In this document: positions 21,701 through 30,544 of the stretch, piece after piece
Numbering within the stretch: the stretch's first letter is position 1
Layout of the letters: each line of letters begins with the position of its first letter
DNA from: Chromera velia
Lineage: Eukaryota; Sar; Chromeraceae
Direction: 5' to 3'
Assembly (NCBI GenBank): GCA_018398765.1
Contig: JAHBMJ010001790.1
Location: 1-52,500 of the forward strand
DNA length: 52,500 bases
Made by a program: the position numbers and the translations under genes
Notes under the pieces: generated by a model
The model's input: only the letters and a program-made list of their open reading frames with translations
Told to the model about the DNA's origin: nothing
Database searches by the model: none

Positions 21701-23217
21701 CTACTGCTCACCTACATAGACAGTCACTTTGTCAGGCAGTCAGGCAGGAGAGAACAGACAGGCAGAAGCATGCATATCTCCCATCTATCTCTGTTTCCAG
21801 CACGTACGTTTTCTCTTTCTGAAGGCGAGTGTGCTCTTCATGGATATTCCAGTGTCAAAAGATTAGCGGCAATTCAACAAAATCGCACCTCATCGGTCGG
21901 CTATGGTTAGCTCCTTTGCATTTAATTTATCGATCTTGGAGTCAATGCAACCAGTATATACTTGTTGTTCAGTTCATTGCCTCTGCTACGATTTGAACTC
22001 ATCACCGCACGTTCAGGGCTTTCGTTCCTCAATTATAGGTCCGGTGAAGAGAACAACGACCCTAGCTAGTTTATCTGCTCCCTTCTATAGGAGTCGGGCA
22101 AGCTCCTCAGGAAAGCTAGCAGGAAGGCTGGCTGCCATTGCAAGGCAGCAGCTAGAGCTGCTGAGAGACCAATGCATCCATGCATGCAGATCCCTTTAGT
22201 GTCTCTCTGGTCCTTTGTCGGGCTAGTATACATCTTGCCTAGGCATAGGTCTTGTCCGTCTATTTTGGCCAATCTGTTGCAAGCGCAAGCCCCTCGGACT
22301 AAGCCGCCGCGCCTAGCTTGAAAATTTGGGTATACTGGGGCTACTTGTCATACTCCTACCGAAGTTGTCTCATTCGTACACATGCACATAGAAGTCTGGT
22401 ACTGCTGAACCGTTTTCTATTCTGGTACTTTGGTCTATATCTGCAGTCTTCTATTCACCTGTCCAATCTTACATTCTGCTTTTAATCTGCGCACATACGT
22501 TTAATTCTGATCTGTATCGCTTAATTTTTTATGTTGTCTCTCGGAATGCATGCGTCATGTTTTCTGATCGATTGATTGAGGCGGCGGGATATCAAAGAAT
22601 TCGGGCTGCTAGAATAAAAATTAATAAGGAACAAATCGACAAACTAAGTTAGAATAAATGAATGAATGAAGTTGGCTTTGTTAGAGTAGAGTAGATCCGC
22701 CCCTCATATATAGGGACGCGGCATGCATGAAAAAAACCCTCAATCATCATACCTTTCATTCTCCGTATGTTCGCATGGTTAACTCTGCCTATCTATGGAT
22801 GAGCGTTGTGGTCTTCCTTTTCTCTTCTCCAACTTCTTCTTCAATGGGTTTTTTAGCCAGTTAAAAAAATTTGTTTCTCCTCATCATTTCTTTATTAAAC
22901 CTTTTTTTTACATCTATAAATTCTTTTGCACGCTTAACAGCTTTTGGCTCCTTTGTTATGTTTCTTCAATCTGATGTTGTCAGGCTCTTCTCTCCATTTG
23001 TATCTTTTCTATCTCTTAAACATTAAAATGATCTTTCTTTTTCTTTCAATTCTCTTGCCAGCGCCTCTGCTGGCTCCCCCCTTTTCCTTTACTCTTTCTT
23101 CTCTGCAAGGCCCACGTAGGCCGAAAACTCCCTCCCAAGCAGCATCTCCATAACCTATGTACCGCGTGTACCGCGGCTTGCCTGAACAAATGCCAAGATT
23201 GTAGACACTGCTGCTTT
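21701..23217. other. Gene-free interval
   Basis: No exon with family resemblance is visible. 22,713-22,749 is one arm of a 37-bp inverted repeat whose other arm lies at 24,808-24,843. T-rich DNA at 22,800-23,050 carries no coding signal. Confidence 0.5.
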
Positions 23218-23643
23218 CTAAACCGCTACTGACAACGTTTTCCACCATCTGTCAGCAATTTTTTGATGTGCTGACGCATCATTCATCTCCCCCAACCTTT
23301 CTGTAGCCTGTCTCACCATCTCTTTCACGAACCTCACTGTCTCCCCCCCAGGTCTTCCGTAGGTCTCAAAAACCAAAGGGACAAAACGAATGCCCACTGC
23401 TCTGCAGGCATCATCGTAGTAGGTGTGTTTCTTCCCCTCCTTCTCCTTAGCTGCAGCCCCTGCTTTTTTGGTGTTTTTATGCAGGTGGGTTGCATCCTGG
23501 ATCGGGTGGATCAGAGCCATATCCCCTAGAATGGAGTCCCCATTTGGCAAAGTCGCAAACAGGTCTGGTCGTTTGTCGCATTCCAGGGACCTCGGCCAAC
23601 AGTCATCTATGCATACAGACGTGACACATATGTACGTGTACAT
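23218..23643 (-). pseudogene. Relic of a non-LTR retrotransposon polyprotein C-terminus (restriction-like endonuclease type)
   Basis: The minus-strand frame reads CDKRPDLFATLPNGDSILGD followed by MALIHP, then KKHTYYDDACRAVGIRFVPL and VFETYGRPGG. This order (RPD, a G/D-x-x-x-x-H-P strand, a KxxxY helix, then F-x-P-x-V-x-E-x-x-G) is what I associate with the C-terminal endonuclease-like region of R2-like reverse transcriptases. No RT domain precedes it in either frame, so it is a fragment. The frame ends at a stop after WWKTLSVAV, while the neighbouring frame continues with VSSGLESSS, suggesting a frameshift. Confidence 0.45.
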
Positions 23644-24772
23644 GCATGTGCTTGCATGGCTTTTATGGGTTCACGCGCCTTCGGCACGGTCCGGCCTCTG
23701 CGGTAAGGCGCCATAATTCGGCACCCATCGGCTTTTATTACATATTAATATATTAATATATGTCCTGGCCCTTGAATTATAACTAAATAAGTGTATACCA
23801 CCCTAACGTACCTATAGACAAACACCTGCCAACACCCACTGATTCGTACATAGACAAATATCATGTTACCCTTTGCTCTTATATTTTGCGCTATTGTCGC
23901 ACGTCTATCATCGACGCGCACGTGCGCGATGAGAGCGCTTACACCACTTTCAGATAGGGCCCCACCTGGAGCTGGCCATTTAAAAAAAAAAAAAAAAGAA
24001 TTGAAAATTGAAAAAGAAAACTATATAGATTTATCTATAGAGATTAGTCGATGCAAAGGGTGGTTAAATGGTTACAATTGAAGGGCCAGGGCTTATATAT
24101 GGGCCCAGGCCTTCAACACGGTCCGGTTTTTGCGGCGGGGCGCCTTCGGCACCCATCGGCTTTTATGGGCCCGCGCCTTTGGCGCGGTCCGGCTTCCTCG
24201 GCCGTCAAAGCACCGGCTTTTGTGGCCCCTGGGCATCAAAGCCTGACCAGCCTCTTGAGGGTAGAAGAAATAAGAAGAAAAAGAAGAAAAAGAAGAAGAA
24301 GAAGAAGAAATAATAATAATAATAAGAAGAAGAAGAAGAAAAAGAAGAAGAAGTTGAAATCATAGCCCCCCCCCAAGTTGAAACAAGTTTAGATGGTATG
24401 TATGCAAGCCCGATGAGAGACGAGGGGCCCCGGCCCGCGGTGTATGCATGGGTGCCAGGGCCCGCGGTGGGTTAGTTTTTTGGGCCCCACGCCGGGCCAT
24501 CCGCGTGCGCGGGGGCTCCATCCGCGTCTCCATCGGAGTCCTGGCATCCGTCTCCACATGTCTCCACCATACATGGAGACGCGCGTCATCATCCGTCGGA
24601 GTCTTCCATCCATGGCATCCGTCAATATCCGTCATCAGCGACATCTCCCCGAAGCATTCCGGAAGCTGTTCATTCCCAATTCCTGTCCTGATCTTCTGTC
24701 GATCCCGTACACTCCGGATGCCGGCTGCGGATGTGGCACCTTCTGACGTCGACTCGGTTCTGTAGCCGAAAC
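23644..24772. other. Gene-free interval with GC-rich motif blocks and a GAA tract
   Basis: GC-rich blocks of the type CCTTCGGCACCCATCGGCTTTTAT occur at about 23,676-23,738 and 24,140-24,200, with related units to 24,240. A GAA/TAA tract covers 24,257-24,355. From 24,420 to 24,660 the DNA is GC-rich with repeated CATCCGTC and CATCCGCG words. No credible exon is seen. Confidence 0.5.
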
Positions 24773-24927
24773 TATATAAGTAGGAAGTTCCTTAATTGAG
24801 TTGTATTTGATGATTGAGGGTTTTTTCATGCATGCCGCGTCCCGTATTTTGCTATCGATAGTGTGCTGTTGTCGTCTCTTGCGTTTTTTACAGTGTTGTA
24901 CGTAAGAAGAGCAAAATACACCTGAAT
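24773..24927 (+). promoter_or_regulatory. Putative core promoter of the patatin-like gene
   Basis: A TATA-like TATATAAG lies at 24,773-24,780, about 150 bp before the ATG. A TGCATGC motif lies at 24,829-24,835, inside the right arm of the inverted repeat. TGCATGCA is the known recognition sequence of an apicomplexan AP2-family domain; its use here is inference. Confidence 0.35.
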
Positions 24928-26045
24928 ATGTATCAAACGCAGAGAAGGATGATTGGTCAATTCTCAAGATTGCTGGTCTGTGCTGTGGTTTTCGCGTTTC
25001 TTCTCTATGTTTCAGCATCGCGCACCTTGAAGACAGGCTTCGTTCCTCCCCCAAGAGATCTGCTGCGGTCTGTGTCTCGGAATGGGTTTCCCACTTCCAC
25101 CGGGCCCCCGCAGAGGAGGACCCTGCTGCGGCAAGGCTTCAGGAAAATCACGCGCGACCCCGGCCCTCCTCCTGAGGGCTTCCAGAGGCGACCCAATGCG
25201 TGGGATGTTGCGACGAAAAGGATCAGGCCCATTCTCGCGCTGGACGGCGGGGGAGTTCGGGGAATAGTTGCAGCGCACGTACTGAAGGAACTCGAGAAGC
25301 AGCTGCAAATCCAGTCTGGAATCAGCGACCTCAGGATCGGTGATTGCTTCGACCTCATCGCCGGTACCTCTACAGGCGCCCTCCTTGCCACATACCTTGC
25401 CTCCTGCCCCTCCCCGTGCGTGGGCCGGACGCACAAGCGCATCCCACTGGACGGAGGCATGGATAGCGGCTTGAAGATGTATGAGTCGCTGGCTCGCGAA
25501 ATCTTTCCGCCCAGCTGGATCCCTGCCGAGGCAAGGTATGCGTGGAACTCATTCCTGTGGAGGAATGAGGCACTCCATTCGGAGGAGCCACTCGAGGAGA
25601 TCCTCCAAAACATGTACGGACACACCACGCTCCAGCAGTACGTGAGTAACGTGACTGCACGGCGCCCCGACTGGGGCAACTGGAGAGGACCCACCCTCTT
25701 CGTGACAGCATATGACATGGTCTTCCGCCGTCCTGTTGCCTTTGTGGGTGACAGGCTCCGAGAGCAGCCCGAGTTCATGCGGCTCGACCCCTTCACCTCC
25801 CCCTATAACAATAGCTTCTTCGAAGTGGACCCAAGGGCGGACGTGATCCACGATGAGTTCGAGAAGTTGAAGTCGGACCCGGAAATCAAGGCGGTCTTTG
25901 GGCCCAACGACGGTCGGGGTATTGGAGACGTGGACTTTCCGAAAATCGGATTGGGGCTCCCCTACGGTGTTCACCCAGACCTGCGTGCGTCTGCGCTTAT
26001 CTGTGTCTTATGCATGCATGTGTGTGTGTGTGTGTGTGTGCATAG

Positions 26046-26077
<32 letters not shown>

Positions 26078-26154
26078 CACCGTGTATGTGACACCGTGTG
26101 TGTGTACGTACGTGTGTGTGTACGTACGTGTGTGTGTGCATGTGTGTGCATGTG

Positions 26155-26197
<43 letters not shown>

Positions 26198-26201
26198 ATA
26201 G

Positions 26202-26239
<38 letters not shown>

Positions 26240-27036
26240 ATAGATGTGTGTGTGTGCATAGATGTGTGTGTGTGTATGTGTGTGTGTGAATGTGTGTGTG
26301 TGTGTGTGACACCGTGTATGTGACACCGTGTGTGTGTACGTACGTGTGTGTGTGTGTGTCTTGGGGGTACTGTGTCTGCATGGATCTGTGCATTAATAGA
26401 AAGTGTCAGATTTTGCTGTAGTCTCCACGGACGATGAATATCCCACACGTCTTCCCTTCCTCCCCTGCAGGCGACAGCCAACGCCAAGGAGTCCGCCAGA
26501 TTCTTCAAGTCGAACCCCGATGTGATGCTGTGGCAGCTGTGTCGATGCAGCAGTGCAGCACCGTCCTTCCTGGCACCGGCCGTCGTGAAGGATTTCTTCC
26601 GCCACCCCCACGAGCCCCAGGGGTCCCCTCACGACCTTGTCGCATGTGACGGGGGAACGGTCGCGAACGATCCGGCGTTGGAGGCCCTGTACTACCTCTC
26701 TACTCGGGCAGCGGTAATCGAATACGCCCTCGACCATGAGAAAGTCCGGGGCAGGGTGAAAGTGCAGCCGAAACTATGGCCCTCCATAGAGGCCAACAGG
26801 GATTTCTTCACGGGGGTGAACCTGAAGGACCACGCGGTGCTCAGTATTGGAGTAGGCGCAGCCCACAAAGAGATGTCCCCGGAAGATGCCCAACAGTATA
26901 AGAGTGCCGGCATGTGGGCTCTCAAATCGGGCAACATCAACGATGTATTGATGACTTCATCATCGGCGCTTGCGCACTTCCATGTTGACCGCCTATTCAA
27001 GAACGAAAGGGTGGGTTGCATGTGTGTGTGCGTGTG

Positions 27037-27109
<73 letters not shown>

Positions 27110-27528
27110 ACGTGTGTGTGCGTACGTGTGTGTGTACATGTGTGTGTGTGTGTTCGTGTGCGTACGTACGTGTGTACATGTGCGCGTGTGTGTGTGTGTG
27201 TGTGTGTGTGTTTGTATGTGTGTGTGTGTGTGTCTGTGTGTGTGAGCAGGTCCCCCTGAATTACCTCCGAGTCCAGTGTTCTGGAGATGAGAACGAGGAC
27301 AGCATCGGGTACATGGAGAGGGACATCATCGAGGCTGTGAAGCGGATGGACGACTCCACCCAGCTGGATGCCCTCGCAGTCGTGGGTCAGGCCTTGGCTA
27401 GGGTCTACAGGCCTCTGATTGCCGACTTCGTAAACGCATATCTGCTGTCCGAGAATCTTGTGCCTGTTGCTCCACCCTCCGAGACGCCAGCTGCATCAGC
27501 CATGCCAGCCACGCCGGCAGCTGGATAG
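24928..27528 (+). CDS. Patatin-like phospholipase with secretory leader, three exons, 622 aa
   Basis: Exons 24,928-25,984, 26,478-27,010 and 27,250-27,528 total 623 codons including TAG. Patatins are Ser-Asp dyad lipid acyl hydrolases. The oxyanion motif DGGGVRG (residues 106-112), nucleophile elbow GTSTG (146-150, Ser148), SSAAPSF (about 377-383) and the DGG motif with catalytic Asp410 ([15 protein letters not shown]) are all present in order. Residues about 12-30 form a hydrophobic leader ending VSA, followed by 60 basic, Ser/Thr-rich residues, which fits secretion or a two-part plastid leader. I chose acceptor AG 26,476-26,477 so that the phase-1 donor at 25,985 gives HPDLPNAKES. The start at 24,949 is also possible. 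Both introns are TG-repeat rich. Confidence 0.88.
25985..26477 (+). repeat. Patatin intron 1 dominated by (TG)n
   Basis: 26,016-26,366 is an interrupted TG dinucleotide tract containing direct repeats of the blocks GACACCGTGTATGTGACACC and CATAGATGTG. It starts within about 35 bases of the donor GTGCGT. Confidence 0.85.
27011..27249 (+). repeat. Patatin intron 2 made almost wholly of (TG)n
   Basis: From the donor GTGGGT to the acceptor GAGCAG the 239-bp intron is TG repeat with GTACGTG interruptions. It is a second, independent TG tract in the same gene. Confidence 0.85.
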
Positions 27529-27605
27529 AAGCGAGTGCAAGCCGCATCCGCAGCAGCAAGTGGGCAGCAAGGGGGGCAGAAAAATGAGAAGACAGGCCGT
27601 TGGTG

Positions 27606-28020
27606 GGCACTACATAAGTGTTTGTTGATTGACAAAGGAAGAGCGAAGGGAGCGGGGAGCAATAAAAGATTTTGGTTTGTTGGCACAGAAAGAGCGAGTG
27701 GGTCGGGGAGCAATAAATGTTTTTGGTTTGTTGGCAAAGAAAGAGCGAGGGAATCAGGGAGCAATAAATGTTTTCTTTTTGTTGGCAAAGAAAGAGCGAC
27801 GGAGTCAGGGAGCAATAAATGGTTTTGGTTTGCCGGCAAAGAAAAGGCGGTGGGGTCGGGGAGCAATAAATGATTTTGGTTTGTTGGCAAAGGAAGAGGG
27901 AGGGAATCAGGGAGCAATAAATGTTTTTGGTTTGTTGGCAAAGAAAGAGCAAGGGGGTGGGATGATTCTTTTAGAAGAATGAGAATGAGCGAGGGGGTCG
28001 GGGGGCAATCAATAAGTGTT
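27606..28020. repeat. 51-bp minisatellite in the 3' flank of the patatin gene
   Basis: Six clear units begin GGGAGCAATAAATG and continue TTTTTGGTTTGTTGGCAAAG then AAAGAGCGAGGGAATCA; first and last copies are degenerate, and isolated decayed copies occur at about 28,360-28,440. The 51-bp period equals 17 codons, so repeating peptides appear in several frames on both strands, but no start context, splice logic or conserved domain supports a protein. Confidence 0.9.
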
Positions 28021-28049
28021 CTTCGGTTCACAGAGGAAGAGAGAAGGGG

Positions 28050-29290
28050 CCCATGCTCCGTGACTCCCCGCGTTCCTTCCTTTCCGACACTGGTGTTACT
28101 GTGCGTCTACGGGCATTGGGCGTGCTTCGGAATCCTGAGTCTTGCCGCCTTTGCTGCTGCTGTCTTATCTGCCGCAAGTAGGCATGCTTCATGAGCCTTC
28201 CGTTTTCAGCTCTTGCTGAGAAGGCGAATAAGGAATTTGACTGGGAGGTGAGAAAAGCCTTTCAATCGAGTCTTCTGTTGAGGCGTGCACGAGCGTGTAT
28301 GAGGGAGAGCGGAAGGATTGGGTTGGGCATGCAGGGGAAAAAAAGGAGACTCAGGCGGCTGGAGGGCAATAAGTGCTTTTTCATTGCCAAAGAAAGAGCG
28401 AGGGAGTCGGCAGGCAATGAATAAGGGTTTTTGATTCACAGAGGAAGAGAGGGGGCCCATGGTTTGTGAGTTCCCGCGCTTCCCCCTTTCCGACACTGGT
28501 ACCAGTGTGCGTCTACGGGAATTGGGCATGCTTCCTGAGTTCTACCGCCTTTGCATGGTGCTACTGGTAAATAGGCATGCTTCATGAGTCTTCGTGACCG
28601 GCTCTTGCCGCCGCTGGTGCTGTTGAGAGGACGGCAAGTAGGCATGCTTCGTGAGTCTTCGTGACCGGCCCTTGCCGCCGCTGGTGCTGTTGAGAGGACG
28701 GCAAGTAGGCATGCTTCGTGAGTCTTCGTGACCGGCCCTTGCCGCCGCTGGTGCTACTGAGCGAGGCTACTGAGACTATGGCAAGTGGACATGCTTCACG
28801 AGTCTTTGCGTTCCACCCTTACCGACGTTGGTACTGCTGTTATCGTTTTATGTATGCCTTTTTTCAGTGTGTGCACTGTCCTACAAAGAAGCATCCGGAA
28901 GAACAAGAAAAAGGAGGAGTGATGAATACACGAACCCCAGAGTTTTTCGAGGGCCGTACGTGATTGTGGACATATCAGAGCAGGTACATACTTTGGTGTG
29001 AGGTGACTGTAAGCGCATGACTGTGTGACTACCAGTACGAGACTGAGTGTGATTGCATCAGTTTCATCAATGAATATGAGTGTGAGTGTGTGCATGGGAG
29101 TGTGAGTATAAAGTGTGACTGTGAGAGTGAGACCTCGTTGCTTACGTTGGTGCTGCTGTTGTATCTCCGGCAAGTGGTGGGCATGCTTCATGAGTCCTCG
29201 CGTTAACCCGGAATCGCCGATGCTGGTGCTACCGGTATCGTTTTGTGCATCCGTTTTTCAGTGTGTGTATTGTTTTACAAAGCTAGAACT
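28050..29290. repeat. 67-bp minisatellite with degenerate outliers
   Basis: Best units lie at 28,570-28,760: GCAAGTAGGCATGCTTCGTG then AGTCTTCGTGACCGGCCCTT then GCCGCCGCTGGTGCTGTTGA, 67 bp per unit. Diverged units with the core GGCATGCTTCATGAGTC occur at about 28,180, 28,525, 28,790 and 29,175. A linked block (ATCGTTTTRTG..TTTTTCAGTGTGTG) is repeated at 28,846 and 29,238. No gene is seen here. Confidence 0.8.
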
Positions 29291-29371
29291 AGAGCTAGAA
29301 GTAGCTAGAAGCAAAAGTATGAGGGAAAATGAGGAGTGGAGGAGTGTACGACCTCTGGAGTTTTTCAAGTA

Positions 29372-29604
29372 CTAGGCGTATCACAGCAACAAAAAAAAAC
29401 AAGAATGAGCTTAAATTATTTTTTTTTTCTTTTTTTTGTGCAACACCTTAGTAGTAAGCAACAGTTGTGCAACACCAGAACAACAGTTACGCAACACTTG
29501 AACAACAGTAGTTTATCACCAAACATCCTAGCTAACATAGTCGGCAAAAAAAAAAGCGAGAACGAGCTTAATTTTTTTTTTTTTTCTCTGTGATATAGGC
29601 CTAG
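29372..29604. mobile_element. MITE, family with CTAGG..ATCACAG ends (copy 1), 8-bp target duplication
   Basis: The left end reads CTAGGCGTATCACAG; the right end, reverse complemented, reads CTAGGCCTATATCACAG. TTCAAGTA precedes the element (29,364-29,371) and follows it (29,605-29,612). The inside is T/A-rich with GCAACACC and AACAACAGTT words shared with copy 2 at 39,175-39,375. There is no coding capacity, so it would depend on another element's transposase. Confidence 0.7.
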
Positions 29605-29612
29605 TTCAAGTA

Positions 29613-30544
29613 CATACTATCAGTTAGAAAGGGGAATTTAAAGAGAAACAATATAACGAGAGAGAAGAACGTCGGTAAGGGAGGTTAGATTGCACGGCTC
29701 CGACCTGACACCTCCCAAGCTGATAGAACAAGTCATGCTAGAAACCGGGGGAATGTACTAGGGAATGTATTCTATTGCCGGGAAGGATAGATTAATTCAT
29801 TCTTGCATTTCTAGGTTTCTGTATTTGTTTTCTCCTACGGGGAGGACTAGCTCATCTTACTGCCCTGACTAACTCATGTCTAACGCTGGAAGCTCAAAAA
29901 TGAACGGGTGACTCGAAAACTATTCAGCAGGAGAGGGAGAGGGTGACCGACCTGGTCTTCAAAAGGGTAAGTTTGTTGCAACATGGCTGTGAGAGCAGAC
30001 TGAGTACAAAGCTTAGCAATGAGAGTCTGTTCTGTTTCTTGTTTCTTTGTTTTCTTTCCTTTTTATCTCCTCTTCCTCTTCTCTTACACATAAACGACAC
30101 GAGCACAATGACCGAACGGTCTTTTTCCGAATTCTTCTTCCCTCTGACCCTTCGAACGCCTTCTTCGTACATCTATTCCAATCCTTGTTCTCTCTTTTCA
30201 CTGGTTTGCTCTATATGCTCTCAGTACCTTGGATTGGTTTGACTGTTGCAGCCTTCTACAGCGTTTTACAGTGAGGGATGGCACTTAGATCGATTAAGCG
30301 TCATTCATGCAGGCGCCAGGTTTCAGCTAGCAGACGGCAGCCCCACCCTGATGAGTGATGGAGGTCTGGCAAAGGGGCAATACAATGGCAATACAGCATT
30401 GTCCTAGACTCATGCATTGCATGATGGCCTATAGACCGATTAATAATAATAATGATGATGATGATGATAACGACATATATGTATATATCCCAATTCAACT
30501 TCAAAAGTCCAGTAATTCATTTAATTTACAAGCTTGCCACTCCG
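29613..30544. other. Gene-free interval
   Basis: Mixed sequence with a short AAT/GAT repeat at 30,442-30,470. No recognisable exon; the right end is 3' flank of the ankyrin gene. Confidence 0.55.

Larger units (their letters stand above)
22713..24843. repeat. Inverted repeat pair bounding 2.1 kb (arms 22,713-22,749 and 24,808-24,843)
   Basis: The left arm starts GGGACGCGGCATGCATG and ends CCCTCAATCATCA; the right arm is its reverse complement with one A/T fewer in the homopolymer. No target-site duplication flanks the arms (CATATATA on the left, GTATTTTG on the right). The right arm ends 84 bp before the patatin start codon, so the arms may be transposon ends or a duplicated promoter block. 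The retrotransposon relic lies between them. Confidence 0.6.

Noticed and set aside
20567-21910. Ser/His/Thr-rich open frames up to 278 codons
   Set aside because: Produced by the TTCA/CTCA tetranucleotide field; composition follows the repeat and there is no domain.
19540-28020. Regularly spaced repeats resembling a CRISPR array
   Set aside because: Repeats are contiguous micro- and minisatellites without unique spacers, in a spliced eukaryotic genome.
27398-28031. Minus-strand frames with 17-residue LPTNQKHLLLPDS-type units as a repeat protein
   Set aside because: They overlap the last patatin exon in antisense, and the minisatellite is open in several frames; no splice or domain support.
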